Assembly: GCA_913060875.1 (NCBI GenBank)
Contig: CAJXSL010000014.1
Coordinates: 62,001 to 126,000, forward strand
Direction of reading: 5' to 3'
DNA: 64,000 bases
DNA from: an uncultured Desulfobacteraceae bacterium
GTDB lineage: Bacteria; Desulfobacterota; Desulfobacteria; Desulfobacterales; UBA5852
A program made the translations under genes and the position numbers. The number at the start of each line of letters is the position of its first letter. Position 1 is the stretch's first letter. The notes below the pieces were generated by a model. The model was not told the DNA's origin and ran no database searches. It saw only the letters and a list, made by a program, of their open reading frames with translations. Positions 7,635 to 17,336 of this stretch are shown here, in pieces.

Positions 7635-8990
7635 CTACGCGACGGTAATGGGCCTCTCCTTCGGCATCGCTTTATCTGAATGGGGTGTCTGGGACATATG
7701 GATAGGCTTTTTCACATCCTTGATACCCTGGGTAAAGTAGATCGTCGCAGCCCGTTTCAGGTTGTTTTTATTGATTTCAGCCGGTGTTCCTTCATAATGG
7801 CTAATGGATTCAATGATGGTGACAATATCGTTCGGGTAGCAGGCACGAAGCTCTTTGCCTGTAAAAAAGGTGCAGAGTTTCCTGAGCATCTCGGCGCTGC
7901 TGGGTTCGTGGGGTAAATTTTTGTTTTCCAGTATCCTGTGGAAAATGCGATCAAAATCTTCCGGCGTGACAGGTTCTACCAGTATTTTGTTCTGGATTCG
8001 TCTTAGAAAGGCCTCGTCCGCCAGATCGGAAGGATCGAGATTGGTGGAAAATACGACCGTCGTTTCAAACGGAATTTCAAACTTGGCCCCGTAGCTCAGG
8101 CTGAGATAATCCACGCGCCTGTCGAGCGGCACGATCCAGCGGTTGAGCAAGTATTCAGGCGTGAGAATCTGGCGGCCGAAGTCATCGATCACAAACATGC
8201 CGTTGTTGGCCTTCATCTGAAGCGGCGCGGCGTAGACCCCGGTACTCTTATCCATTTTGAGCTCCAGCATGTGGGACGTCAGTTCCCCGCCCACGATGAC
8301 GCAGGGCCGGCGGCAGATCACCCAGCGGTCGTCCAGATCGTTTATACCGGTCTCCACGCGCTCATGATAAACGGGGTCGTAGACGACAATGATTTGGTTG
8401 TCGAACTCGACGGCGTAAGGCACGGCAATGACGTCCTCGTAGATGCGGGTAAGCCGCCGGACGATGCTGGTTTTGCCGTTCCCGGTGGAACCGTAAATGA
8501 AAATGGAGTTCTTGGAGATAAGGGCCGGTCCCAGCTGGTCCAGCAACTTATCCGTCAGCACCAATTCAGATAAAAGATCTTTCAAACTGGATCGATTGAC
8601 GGATACCTGTCCTGTTTGGGCCATAACCGCTTTACGATAGTCATCCAATGCTACCGGCGCCGGACCGTTGTAGCGGCAGATATCATAGCTTTTGCGGGCA
8701 AATTCTTGCCCCTTGCCGGACAGCGTAAAGTTGTAGTCCTGGCCATCCATCCCCTTGACTTCGAAAAACTGCTCTTTGCGGAGTCGGTTGAAGATCTCCT
8801 GGACCAAAAAATAGGGAATCTTCAGGGCCTGGCTCAGCGCCTTTAGACTGGAAGTCCCCGATGTATACACGCGCCGCAGGACAAGGTCCTCCACCATGGC
8901 CTCGGGGATATTCAATTCTGAAAGGCTGTCGGGTTTTGGGGGAAATTGGTGGGCCGTTTTTTTTTGTAACAGATCGATTGCAGTATTCAT
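7635..8990 (-). CDS. AAA-type ATPase at the end of the tad operon
   Basis: In this 451-residue protein, residues about 25-100 form a winged-helix-like domain (LVLRRVYTSGTSSLKALSQAL, then the KGQEFARKSYD end). A AAA core follows with Walker A GSTGNGKTS (167-175), a Walker B-like MFVIDDFG, a sensor-1 type TTVVFSTNLDP, and an arginine-rich FLRRIQNKI helix. A GAGGG ribosome site precedes the ATG by five bases. It is the last gene in the same-strand run that starts with flp, 72 bp after the TPR/LytR_C gene. From memory, similar ATPases lie beside Tad loci in other Desulfobacterota, but no biochemical role is known to me. It could remodel pilus components or regulate expression. No secretion signal. 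Confidence 0.8.
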   Translation of the reverse strand: MNTAIDLLQKKTAHQFPPKPDSLSELNIPEAMVEDLVLRRVYTSGTSSLKALSQALKIPYFLVQEIFNRLRKEQFFEVKGMDGQDYNFTLSGKGQEFARKSYDICRYNGPAPVALDDYRKAVMAQTGQVSVNRSSLKDLLSELVLTDKLLDQLGPALISKNSIFIYGSTGNGKTSIVRRLTRIYEDVIAVPYAVEFDNQIIVVYDPVYHERVETGINDLDDRWVICRRPCVIVGGELTSHMLELKMDKSTGVYAAPLQMKANNGMFVIDDFGRQILTPEYLLNRWIVPLDRRVDYLSLSYGAKFEIPFETTVVFSTNLDPSDLADEAFLRRIQNKILVEPVTPEDFDRIFHRILENKNLPHEPSSAEMLRKLCTFFTGKELRACYPNDIVTIIESISHYEGTPAEINKNNLKRAATIYFTQGIKDVKKPIHMSQTPHSDKAMPKERPITVA

Positions 8991-9061
8991 GACATCCCTC
9001 AGTGTCTTTCAATTTTCCTTGAATTGACCTACGGTTAACCACAAAATTCTATCAAGATCCA

Positions 9062-10435
9062 TCAGCTTTCTTTTAACGCGTCCCGGTGAGAAACGAGATC
9101 ATTACCGATCAGGACAGTTATATCGGCATTGCCATCCCGGATCTCATCGACCTGTTGTAACTGTTGTCGGCCGGGTAATTTCTGCGACAGGCGGAAAGCT
9201 TCGTTCAAATTGCCTTTCGTGTAATAAATGCTGGTGTTGTTGTAGTTGAAATGATCCGCATTGGAGAGGTACATGATAACGACATTCGGTTCCTTCAAAA
9301 AATGCCCCACCTCTTTGGCCATATGGCGGACACCGTTGCCGTTGGAAACCTCGATTTTCACCCGCTCGAGGGCATAAGTATCCGCGTCCTCAATGCCTGA
9401 ACTGAGCAAATCGCGGAGTTGGGACTCATCAAGAGGCTGCAGTCGATTAAGCAGCAGCGGTTTCTCAACGGCTGGGGATGCTGTGTTCGAAACCTTTCCG
9501 GAAGAAGCTTCGGCAACGATGTAAGGTTTTTCCGTCACTCCGGACGTCCCCTCGAAATCAGTGTCCGTGATAGCCACCACGGTGTCCGTGTTGTCAAAAT
9601 TCTGCACCGGTACAGCCGGAACCGTGTAATAGCCGTCTTTATCGTAGCGGGATGAAAAGGATTGCGTCGAATCGGTTGTGGTTTTTGGGCCGACGGGATC
9701 GTCTGTATCGCGGGCGGCATGAATTTCAGCCATGCTGACCGCGGCGATTAGTTCCTTTTTCACCTGGCTGTTTTTCGGCTTCAACCGGGCCGCCTTCTTG
9801 TAGTAGGCTTCCGCTTTTTCATACTCGCCATCCCGATAGTAAACCCGGGCAACCTTTAAATGGGCCTTGGCTTCATCGTTGTTGGTATTAAAGGCGGCAA
9901 TGGCCGCTGAATCATGACCGCTCTTTACATAAGCGGTCGCCAAATTGTTGCGGTAGCGGCTTTTTTCCGGGTTGAGGGCTAAGGCTTTTTGAAAACTCGC
10001 CACGGCCAGATCATACCGCCCTTGAAGCAGGTAGGAATAGCCCATGTTGTTGTGCACATAATCCAGATCGGAGTTCACGCTCAAGGCGGCCTCGTACGCG
10101 GCCAGGGCCTTGTCGAACTCACCGATCAGGTCGTAGGAAACCCCCAGGCGATTGTAGGCTTCCACATAGTTCGGTTTATTGGAAACGGCGGCCTGGAACT
10201 CATCGATGGCCCAGTCGTGCTTCTTCCTTTTTTGGAAATGACATCCCATCGTGTAGTGGGATTCAGCTGAGACCGGATTGGTTTCGATTTTTTTGTAAAC
10301 CACGTTTCCTGCGAATTCGTTAGATGTTGCCGCACTGTATTCCTGGTTTACGAAAATGGCACACGAAGAAAGCAATACGACAATCGTGCCGGTTAGAATG
10401 ACAACCATGATTGTGGAGGCAATGAATTTTCGCAT
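9062..10435 (-). CDS. TPR lipoprotein with C-terminal LytR_C domain
   Basis: The protein has 457 residues. A hydrophobic leader ends in LLSSC, a lipobox, so it is probably lipid-anchored. Residues about 55-205 contain five TPRs (AYNRLGVSYDLIGEFDKALAAY, YVHNNMGYSYLLQGRYDLAVASF and others). A Thr/Ser/Asp-rich linker spans about 215-345. The C-terminal 110 residues (KIEVSNGNGVRHMAKEVGHF through the closing strand DITVLIGND) match the LytR/CpsA/Psr C-terminal domain, which is found in envelope proteins and is thought to contact cell-wall material. The ATG has a GAGGG site upstream. The gene lies 29 bp from the SH3 membrane gene and probably helps seat the pilus machine in the envelope. Confidence 0.8.
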   Translation of the reverse strand: MRKFIASTIMVVILTGTIVVLLSSCAIFVNQEYSAATSNEFAGNVVYKKIETNPVSAESHYTMGCHFQKRKKHDWAIDEFQAAVSNKPNYVEAYNRLGVSYDLIGEFDKALAAYEAALSVNSDLDYVHNNMGYSYLLQGRYDLAVASFQKALALNPEKSRYRNNLATAYVKSGHDSAAIAAFNTNNDEAKAHLKVARVYYRDGEYEKAEAYYKKAARLKPKNSQVKKELIAAVSMAEIHAARDTDDPVGPKTTTDSTQSFSSRYDKDGYYTVPAVPVQNFDNTDTVVAITDTDFEGTSGVTEKPYIVAEASSGKVSNTASPAVEKPLLLNRLQPLDESQLRDLLSSGIEDADTYALERVKIEVSNGNGVRHMAKEVGHFLKEPNVVIMYLSNADHFNYNNTSIYYTKGNLNEAFRLSQKLPGRQQLQQVDEIRDGNADITVLIGNDLVSHRDALKES

Positions 10436-10463
10436 GGCAAGATCCCTCGCAGTTCAATCTGAT

Positions 10464-11702
10464 TTATGAAGATGTTTTTGTGTTGTTGGCAGCCTTCGAA
10501 ATATGATCCTTGCTCAAGACCGGCCGCAGGAACTTCTCCGGCACCCAATTGTTCTTCCCCATATTTATCCAATTGAGTTTTATGGCATGAACCCGAATGC
10601 GGGTTCCTTCCGGCAACACACCCAGAATCTCGTCACCCAGCGAAGGGCCGCTGCGGATGCTGACAGGCGTAACTGCTACAAGGATCTTAGAGGTGTCAGA
10701 TGGTGCCATTTCCATTTCTTCGGCCAATTTTTTACCATAAAGTGAATCTTCGGCCTGTCGATTAAGATCCGCCAAAATCGGCATAACCAAAAACAACGCC
10801 AGCGCCAATACAATGGCGGATGGCGGCAGTCCGCGATAGTTCAATTTCGACTGCTGGGTCTTACGGGTTTCGCCTAAGAGCATTTCGTTTTCGGCAGGAC
10901 CTTTTGACGCACCGGCTGCGGTCTGCCGCAAGGATGCATAGACGAGAAGCAATTGCCATAGCAAAACCACCAGAACGCCTGTCTGAAACGCAATCATGTA
11001 CACGGTCGTTACGAGTGATTTTGATTTCAGAAAGAGCAGTAACACCAAACCGGCGGTAGCTGCGACCAGGTGAAGTATTTTCGCGAGAGCCATCCCTTGC
11101 CGGGCCAGCGTCGCAATACCGAAGGCAAAACTCCAAACATAGAGGAAAAAGAGGATATTCCAGTTCCACACAAAAGGGGCCAAAGCCGCTACATCCAAGG
11201 TCCAGGGAGTCATCATCTGGACAATGAGATTGACGGCCAGCATGGGATTGAAAGAGTGGTATTTCATCAACAGGAAAACGGCATTCCGGGCTGGTTCCGC
11301 CGTGTCAGCAGCAGCGGCAAGGAGCCCGGTGGTCGCAACTTGAATGCCGTCCATTGACGAAACGCCAAGTGCCACAACCACAAACAGACCAAGCCATGAT
11401 AACGCAACAAGTTTCTTGCTCTCGGCATTTCGGATGGCTTCAAAACAACGTATGCCGACGGCAATCGTCAAAAGGATTATCAGGAGGCTCATGGTGATTC
11501 CTAGCCAGTACGCGGTAAAAGAATCGAATACCGAGTTGCCGTTCACGACCTCAAGCAAACGTCCAGAAAACCAGACGAGGAGAAGAACCGGTATGACGAC
11601 CCAGGCAGGCTTTTCAATAGTTTTAACGGCGCTGATAAGCATCTTGAGAAAACCGAGCCATTTTTCATTTTTGCTTTTTGTGCTTGCTTGTGGCGTATCC
11701 AT
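10464..11702 (-). CDS. Polytopic membrane protein with C-terminal bacterial SH3 domain
   Basis: The 412-residue protein has about eight transmembrane helices, including WVVIPVLLLVWFSG, ITMSLLIILLTIAVG, LGLFVVVALGV and AIVLALALFLVMPI. The last 60 residues (ILVAVTPVSIRSGPSLGDEI through NNWVPEKFLRP) form a bacterial SH3 domain of the SH3b type, usually a cell-wall or peptide-binding module. The topology would place the SH3 domain in the periplasm. The start has a GAGG site seven bases upstream. It lies between tadD and the TPR/LytR_C gene in the tad run. I do not recognise the membrane part. It may anchor or gate the pilus apparatus. Confidence 0.7.
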   Translation of the reverse strand: MDTPQASTKSKNEKWLGFLKMLISAVKTIEKPAWVVIPVLLLVWFSGRLLEVVNGNSVFDSFTAYWLGITMSLLIILLTIAVGIRCFEAIRNAESKKLVALSWLGLFVVVALGVSSMDGIQVATTGLLAAAADTAEPARNAVFLLMKYHSFNPMLAVNLIVQMMTPWTLDVAALAPFVWNWNILFFLYVWSFAFGIATLARQGMALAKILHLVAATAGLVLLLFLKSKSLVTTVYMIAFQTGVLVVLLWQLLLVYASLRQTAAGASKGPAENEMLLGETRKTQQSKLNYRGLPPSAIVLALALFLVMPILADLNRQAEDSLYGKKLAEEMEMAPSDTSKILVAVTPVSIRSGPSLGDEILGVLPEGTRIRVHAIKLNWINMGKNNWVPEKFLRPVLSKDHISKAANNTKTSS

Positions 11703-11756
11703 TGGGAATCCTCTTTCGATTAGATTGACTCCGCCAGCCGAACATTTTGATTGATG

Positions 11757-12734
11757 CTATGGGACCATTCGGGCGACTTCCAGTTTTTTCAGATTTTCAT
11801 GCGCCGTGTGGTAGAATTTGGGGCTGGCCTCGATGGCCTTGTTGAACATCTGTTCGGCTTTTTGATATTGCCCCTGGGACATGTAGATGCATCCCAGGTT
11901 GTTGTACGCCTCGGGAAGGCTGGCGCCTTGTTTGAAGACCTCGAAAGCGGCATCATAGCGACCGGCCTTCGCCAGGACAAGCCCCATATTGTTGTACACC
12001 TTCTCCTTGTCACCCCTGGCCCCCAGCGCTTTTTTGAATGCACTGATGGATTCGTCGTACCGCCCGGAAAGATAGAGAGAGACGCCCAGGTTGTTGTAGA
12101 GGTTGGCATCTTTGGGTCGAATCAGGATGGCCTCCGCATATTCTTTAGCGGCCCGGTCGTGCTCTTTCCGGAAATCGTAAATCTGGCCCAAATAATTGTG
12201 TGATCGCCACATTCTTGGCGACAGTTCCACGGCCTTGTATAAATGGGGCTGAGCATGTTCATATTCATACTGTCTAAAAAAAGCCGTCCCCAATCCTTCG
12301 TGAGCGGCGGCGTTGTCGGGATTGTTCTCAATGACTTTCTCGAAATAGGCAATTGCGTCTTTGTTCTGATCCGATACCAGGAATAGAAGGCCCTGTTTGT
12401 AATGAATGCGGCTGTTATCAGGTGATAGAGCCAATGCCTTTTCGTACTGGGCGAAAGCCATGCCGTAATTCTGCTGCCCGAAATAGTGATCGCCGGAGAT
12501 TTCGTAATCCCGGCTCTTCATTTCCGGAAGTGGTTGGGATAAAGCGTCATCATCGGAATTTGAGCTATCCTTTCCCAACATGGCCTGCTGACCCTGATAA
12601 TCCGCGGGTTTATCAAGAGCATGCATTCCGTAGGGCCCGCCGCCGGAAGTGGCGCAACCGGACACGCTGATGAGGATCAAAAGCACGACTGAAAAGGCGA
12701 TGAATTGATTAATTATATGTGTTGCTGATTTCAT
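11757..12734 (-). CDS. tadD: TadD-like TPR pilotin lipoprotein
   Basis: The signal peptide ends in a lipobox (VSGCA), then a Gly/Asp-rich linker leads into seven TPR units (about residues 75-320; for example HYFGQQNYGMAFAQYEKAL, LYNNLGVSLYLSGRYDESI). In Tad systems TadD is the outer-membrane TPR lipoprotein that helps assemble the secretin. The ATG at 12734 has GAGGT eight bases upstream; the longer reading to 12767 overlaps the tadC stop region and lacks a ribosome site. It follows tadC directly. TPR proteins are hard to assign on sequence alone, so the tadD name rests on lipobox, size and position. Confidence 0.8.
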   Translation of the reverse strand: MKSATHIINQFIAFSVVLLILISVSGCATSGGGPYGMHALDKPADYQGQQAMLGKDSSNSDDDALSQPLPEMKSRDYEISGDHYFGQQNYGMAFAQYEKALALSPDNSRIHYKQGLLFLVSDQNKDAIAYFEKVIENNPDNAAAHEGLGTAFFRQYEYEHAQPHLYKAVELSPRMWRSHNYLGQIYDFRKEHDRAAKEYAEAILIRPKDANLYNNLGVSLYLSGRYDESISAFKKALGARGDKEKVYNNMGLVLAKAGRYDAAFEVFKQGASLPEAYNNLGCIYMSQGQYQKAEQMFNKAIEASPKFYHTAHENLKKLEVARMVP

Positions 12735-12767
12735 AATATTTACCTCAACCTTTTCCCTTACACGCAA

Positions 12768-13733
12768 TTATTGCATAAACATTCGCCAAGCCTGGATAGC
12801 TGCCGGCCCTATCGCTACGACGAAAAAGGACGGGAAAATGCACATCGCCAAAGGAAAGATGAGTTTGGTTCCGATCTTGGCCGCTATTTCCTCGGCCTTC
12901 TGATACCGTGTCGTTCGAAATGTTTCCGAGAATACACGTAGCGATTGGGCCACGCTGGTGCCGAAACGATCAGTCTGGAGGAGCATGGTCACCAGGCTGT
13001 TGACATCGTCGATGTCGGTTCTTTCGGCTAGGTTGCGAAGGGCTCTTCGGCGGGGTTTGCCGGCCCGCAGTTCGAGATTCATCAGCTTGAACTCCGCGCT
13101 CAAGTCCGGATGGGTCAATTCCAATTCCTTGCCAATCCGATTGAAAGAGGCATCGAGGCCCATGCCTGCTTCCACACAAACCACTAGCAGGTCGAGAGCA
13201 TCGGGAAAGGCTTTTTCGATACGCTCCTTCCGTCCGCTCGTTTTGATACGCAGCCAGAAATCCGGCAATGTCATGCCCAACAGGACGAGGAAGGCCGTTC
13301 CTAGCAAAACGTATTTGGTAGCGAGGGACTGAAAAAGCACGGCCACCACGAGGAGAAAGGTCATCGGGAACGTGACCGCTAGAAATACTTTGGTTCCCCA
13401 AAAGACAGTGGCGACATTAGTGCCCTGATATCCGGCTCTGAGAAACTTCAGTTTGGTATCGAACGCCTTTTCCGAGTCCTTGGCTCTGAATTTCATACCA
13501 ATGGCATTAAGAAAATTCAGCAAGGAACTGGACGGTGTCTCTGATAACGACAGGGATGCGGAATTGTCATCAAACACACCATATTCCTCGTCGTGAGCAT
13601 TGAGCTTTTCGACCAAACGGCGCCGATAGGCCAACTGTTTGAAATACACCAGAAGTCCTAGTGCCAGCAGGCAAATGGTGACAAACAGAACGGTAGCTGC
13701 AATGAGTGGAATACTTGGATCCGAGAGTGTCAT
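12768..13733 (-). CDS. tadC: Tad pilus inner-membrane platform protein TadC
   Basis: The 321-residue protein belongs to the type II secretion F / GspF family. An N-terminal helix (about 10-32) is followed by a cytoplasmic stretch, two helices around 110-165, the conserved cytoplasmic F domain (ALDLLVVCVEAGMGLDASFNRIG, then LRAGKPRRRALRNLAERTD and TDRFGTSVAQSLRVFSE), and a last helix (LIFPLAMCIFPSFFVVAIG). TadC pairs with TadB to form the platform that couples the CpaF ATPase to pilin polymerisation. A GGAGG site lies nine bases before the ATG. The order cpaF-tadB-tadC matches other Tad loci. Confidence 0.93.
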   Translation of the reverse strand: MTLSDPSIPLIAATVLFVTICLLALGLLVYFKQLAYRRRLVEKLNAHDEEYGVFDDNSASLSLSETPSSSLLNFLNAIGMKFRAKDSEKAFDTKLKFLRAGYQGTNVATVFWGTKVFLAVTFPMTFLLVVAVLFQSLATKYVLLGTAFLVLLGMTLPDFWLRIKTSGRKERIEKAFPDALDLLVVCVEAGMGLDASFNRIGKELELTHPDLSAEFKLMNLELRAGKPRRRALRNLAERTDIDDVNSLVTMLLQTDRFGTSVAQSLRVFSETFRTTRYQKAEEIAAKIGTKLIFPLAMCIFPSFFVVAIGPAAIQAWRMFMQ

Positions 13734-13755
13734 CGTCTATTTACCTCCCAAACTG

Positions 13756-14727
13756 TCATACGTCGACATCAATAATACGTCTGATAAAAAAGATACCCAC
13801 AATCATCATAATGATCGAAATGGTTGAAATCGCTCTTCCCAAAGGATCCGCGATCAGGACCGTCATATATGTTGGATTGATTAAATATAGCGCTGCAAAA
13901 AGAAAGAATGGAAGCGCCACGAGAACCATCGCCGACAATTTGCCTTCGGCCGAAAGTACGTCTACCTTGCGCCTGAATTTAAACCGCTCTCTGATGAGAT
14001 GAGCCAGGCTTTCCATGATTTCCGCCAGGTTGCCGCCGGTTTCCCGCTGAAGTATCACCGAGACCACGAAAAATTTCAGATCTAGGCAGTCCACTCGATT
14101 GGTTAGATTTTTCAGTGCATCGTCCACGCTCAATCCAAAATTGATTTCATCCAGCGTCTCATCGAATTCAGGTCCGATCGGGTCTTTGAATTCCTCAGAA
14201 ACGAGTTTCATACCGCTGGTGAAGGCGTGGCCTGCCTTGAGCGCACGGGCAATCAGATCCAGCGCCTCGGGCAATTGCTTTTCGAATTTGGCCATGCGCT
14301 GCTTTTTCTTCATGAGAAGGTGCAAATAGGGCAAACTCATGCAACCGAAACCGATGGGAATCGACTGCCATATGTTCTTTAAAAAGATCCATCCGGCAAG
14401 GTAGCCGACCAGACCGAATGTCATACTGATCAGGATAAAAAAGCCAAGCGTATACTGCATGTTGGCCTGGTTGATGGTCATCTGAAGCCGACCGAGCCAG
14501 GGCAGCGCTGAGAGAATCTGGTTCAGGAACGGCACATCGCTTAATATCTGCTTTTTCAGGAGTGAAGGGTCACCTTCGTCCGCTGTATCATCATCCAAGC
14601 TTCGGCTGAGCCGTTTGCGAACGAGGGCGCGATCGGGATTCTGGTAGATGCGAAGCGCATGGAAGCCCAGTTCGATGATCAGCAGGGACATGACGAAAAT
14701 CACGATGCCAAAAAAAATAACATTCAT
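13756..14727 (-). CDS. tadB: Tad pilus inner-membrane platform protein TadB
   Basis: The 323-residue protein has the GspF-type F domain in its middle (LPEALDLIARALKAGHAFTS, then FGLSVDDALKNLTNRVDC and ILQRETGGNLAEIMESLAHL) and hydrophobic helices at residues 3-22, 105-150, 265-290 and 300-320. Within the family, the ETGGNLAE motif is typical of TadB rather than TadC. It acts with TadC as the membrane platform of the Flp pilus. The start has AAGGAG seven bases upstream, and the gene is 20 bp from cpaF and 22 bp from tadC, so all three are co-transcribed. Confidence 0.93.
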   Translation of the reverse strand: MNVIFFGIVIFVMSLLIIELGFHALRIYQNPDRALVRKRLSRSLDDDTADEGDPSLLKKQILSDVPFLNQILSALPWLGRLQMTINQANMQYTLGFFILISMTFGLVGYLAGWIFLKNIWQSIPIGFGCMSLPYLHLLMKKKQRMAKFEKQLPEALDLIARALKAGHAFTSGMKLVSEEFKDPIGPEFDETLDEINFGLSVDDALKNLTNRVDCLDLKFFVVSVILQRETGGNLAEIMESLAHLIRERFKFRRKVDVLSAEGKLSAMVLVALPFFLFAALYLINPTYMTVLIADPLGRAISTISIIMMIVGIFFIRRIIDVDV

Positions 14728-14747
14728 GCCGATTCTCCTTTCGCGCC

Positions 14748-16091
14748 TCAGACTTCGATCTGGTTGCTTGGATCGAAGAGATCTGCCGTGACGTTGAAGC
14801 CGACCATCTTGAAGCGATCAATAAACTTGGGGCGCACCCCTTCGAAAGCGAAGCGGCCCCTGACCTTGCCATCCGGCTTGATGCCAAGCTGTTTGAAAGA
14901 AAAGATGTTTTGGGTCGTGATGGTATCGCCCTCCATCCCAGTAATTTCCTGGAGGCTGATCAGTTTGCGGGAACCGTCGGTCAGCCGGGAAAGATGGATG
15001 ACAACATCGATGGCGGAGCTGATGTAACGTCGCAAAAATTGACTGGGGATTTCGAAGTTGGCCATGGCCACCATGGTTTCCAGTCGCATAAGGGCGTCCC
15101 GCGGCGAGTTGGCGTGGATGGTGGTCAGGGAGCCGTCATGCCCCGTATTCATGGCCTGGAGCATGTCAAAGGCTTCCTTGCCGCGTACTTCGCCAACGAT
15201 GATGCGGTCTGGTCGCATACGCAGGCTGTTGATCACCAGGTCCCTCTGGGTCACCTCGCCTTTGCCTTCGATATTCGGAGGCCGTGTTTCCAACCGCACG
15301 ACGTGGCGCTGCTTCAGCTGCAGTTCAGCCGAATCTTCAATGGTGACGATGCGCTCCTCAGCCGGGATGAAACGTGAAAGAACGTTCAGAAAGGTTGTTT
15401 TACCGCTTCCTGTGCCGCCGGCAATCAGCACATTCAGCCTCGATTTGACGATTCCTTTTAGTATCTCGCCGATCTGGGGGGTCAGCGTCTGGAAGCCCAG
15501 AAGATCATCGAGTTCGAGCGGATCAACTGAAAACCGGCGAATGGAAAGCATAGGGCCGTCCAGCGCCAGGGGCGGAATGATAGCATTGACCCGGGAACCA
15601 TCCGCCAGGCGGGCATCCACCATGGGTGAGGATTCATCGATTCGCCGGCCGACAGCCGAAACGATCTTGTCGATGATTTTCCTTAAGTGGGCCTCATCCT
15701 TGAAACGAACGTCGGTCGGCTCCAGCTTGCCGAAGCGCTCGACATAAACCTGGTGAAAACTGTTGACCAGGATGTCCGACACAGTGGGGTCCTGCAGCAG
15801 GGGCTCCAGAGGACCGAAGCCCATCACTTCGTCGATGATCTCGTTGTGCAGTTTTTCCTTTTCAACCGCATTGAGGGGCACGACGTTGGAATCGTCGTTA
15901 AGGATTTTATCCACCACGATGCGCAATTCTTTCTTGAGCACACTCGGTTCAAGCCTTTCAATCACCGACAGATCCACCTGATCGAGAAGACGATCATGAA
16001 TCCGGCCCTTGAAATCATAGTACTCCTCGTTGAATTGAAGGTGCGCTTCACTGTTCCCAGATCCTTTGGACGATATTTGCATGGTATTCAA
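14748..16091 (-). CDS. cpaF: Tad pilus secretion ATPase CpaF/TadA
   Basis: The 447-residue protein is a type II/IV secretion ATPase. Its N-terminal domain includes [20 protein letters not shown]. The nucleotide-binding domain has Walker [10 protein letters not shown] (225-233), the Asp box and a Walker B region [19 protein letters not shown], and the His box in [19 protein letters not shown]. The hexamer powers pilus extension, and in TadA systems the same motor also drives retraction. A TTG at 16091 sits five bases after GGGGG; an ATG three codons later is farther from it, so TTG is the better start. No other pilus ATPase is present in the locus. Confidence 0.96.
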   Translation of the reverse strand: MNTMQISSKGSGNSEAHLQFNEEYYDFKGRIHDRLLDQVDLSVIERLEPSVLKKELRIVVDKILNDDSNVVPLNAVEKEKLHNEIIDEVMGFGPLEPLLQDPTVSDILVNSFHQVYVERFGKLEPTDVRFKDEAHLRKIIDKIVSAVGRRIDESSPMVDARLADGSRVNAIIPPLALDGPMLSIRRFSVDPLELDDLLGFQTLTPQIGEILKGIVKSRLNVLIAGGTGSGKTTFLNVLSRFIPAEERIVTIEDSAELQLKQRHVVRLETRPPNIEGKGEVTQRDLVINSLRMRPDRIIVGEVRGKEAFDMLQAMNTGHDGSLTTIHANSPRDALMRLETMVAMANFEIPSQFLRRYISSAIDVVIHLSRLTDGSRKLISLQEITGMEGDTITTQNIFSFKQLGIKPDGKVRGRFAFEGVRPKFIDRFKMVGFNVTADLFDPSNQIEV

Positions 16092-16142
16092 AACAACCCC
16101 CTTGTTATTACGAATCCGTTACCGACCGTTCCCTATTACCTA

Positions 16143-17288
16143 TTATGAAAAAAGTCCCCATCGTTTTGGTTTCGCATCCTTTTGACTGTCGTCCAGAAAG
16201 GCATCGGCCAGGGAGGCCAGGTTTTTGGTGATGTTCGCCTTGGGTGACAGGGTGTGCAGCGGAATCCCCCGGTTGATGGCCGACATGGTCGTCTTATAAT
16301 CATTGGGAATGTTCCAGAAGATTTCGGTTCGAACGCTTTCCTGGGCTTCCTGGAGCGTAAGATCGGACTTTTTCAGATAGCGATTGACGATCAAGCCCAA
16401 CCGATCCTCACTGAACGCTTCCAGCCCGGCAAGGGATTTGAGAACATTCTTTGTGTTGGTCAAACAGGGCAGGCTTAAAAGCGTTATCAAAAGAATGTGT
16501 TGGGACATTTCGATCACCTTCATGGCCGGAGGGTTCAGTGCCTGGCCCCCGTCGACGATGATATAGTCGAAATTCGACTTCATCTCTCCCAACAGACGCT
16601 CCATGATATCGGCCGTTGCCGGAGGATGCCCGTTGAGGTAGCTCGGGGAAGGCAGGATGTGCAGGCCGCAGGCGTGTTTGGCCATGGCGTTCATGAGAAA
16701 CGTCCGATCGAGGCGGTTCAGGTTACCGGCGATGTGGCCCCAGTGATATTTGGGTTTCACGGACAGGAAAAGCGGTATTTCGCCGAAGACCGTGTTGAGG
16801 TCCACCAAGGCTACCGAGCCCGCTTTCTTCAGGTCGGCCAGGATCATGGCCAGGTTCACGGCAATCGTGGTCGTTCCCACCCCGCCCTTGGCCCCCATGA
16901 CATGGATGATGCGCCCATAGTGGCCCGTCTCATGATTGGCCGCCTGCTGCCGGCGCTTCACCAGGGCAGCCAAGGCGGATTGAATATCTTGGGCGTTCAG
17001 GGGCTGGGGAAAAAACTCCTTGATGCCGGCACGCATGGCCCTCAGCAGCAAATCCGTGTCCGGCTGCCGGGAAGTCACAAAGACTTCTCCCACGGCATTC
17101 GATTCGATCAAGGACTGGAGCAGCTTGAATTCTTCCGCAGGCGCATCACCCAACTCATAAATCAGAAGATCAGGACGCTCTTTTCGCTCTGATAGGATGA
17201 ATTGCCCCAGCGACAGGGTAATCCTTTCCAGCTCTTTTTTGATGCCGGAATTTTTTGACTCTATTCGTATCGATATCTTCTGGTTCAT
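16143..17288 (-). CDS. cpaE: Pilus polar-localisation ATPase CpaE/TadZ
   Basis: This 381-residue ParA/MinD-type protein has a non-canonical receiver-like N-terminal domain (about 1-105, with EVFVTSRQPDTDLLLRAMRA). The ATPase domain's P-loop GAKGGVGTTT (132-141) has Thr where the usual deviant Walker motif has a second Lys, which is common in CpaE/TadZ. The later IIVDGGQALNPP and LIVNRYLKKSDL segments match the family. TadZ proteins mark the site in the cell where the Tad machine assembles, often a pole. A GGAG site precedes the ATG. It lies between tadG and cpaF. Confidence 0.93.
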   Translation of the reverse strand: MNQKISIRIESKNSGIKKELERITLSLGQFILSERKERPDLLIYELGDAPAEEFKLLQSLIESNAVGEVFVTSRQPDTDLLLRAMRAGIKEFFPQPLNAQDIQSALAALVKRRQQAANHETGHYGRIIHVMGAKGGVGTTTIAVNLAMILADLKKAGSVALVDLNTVFGEIPLFLSVKPKYHWGHIAGNLNRLDRTFLMNAMAKHACGLHILPSPSYLNGHPPATADIMERLLGEMKSNFDYIIVDGGQALNPPAMKVIEMSQHILLITLLSLPCLTNTKNVLKSLAGLEAFSEDRLGLIVNRYLKKSDLTLQEAQESVRTEIFWNIPNDYKTTMSAINRGIPLHTLSPKANITKNLASLADAFLDDSQKDAKPKRWGLFS

Positions 17289-17336
17289 GATTTCACTCCA
17301 TTATCAACACTAAAAGGCCTGCTAAGCATGAATAGC

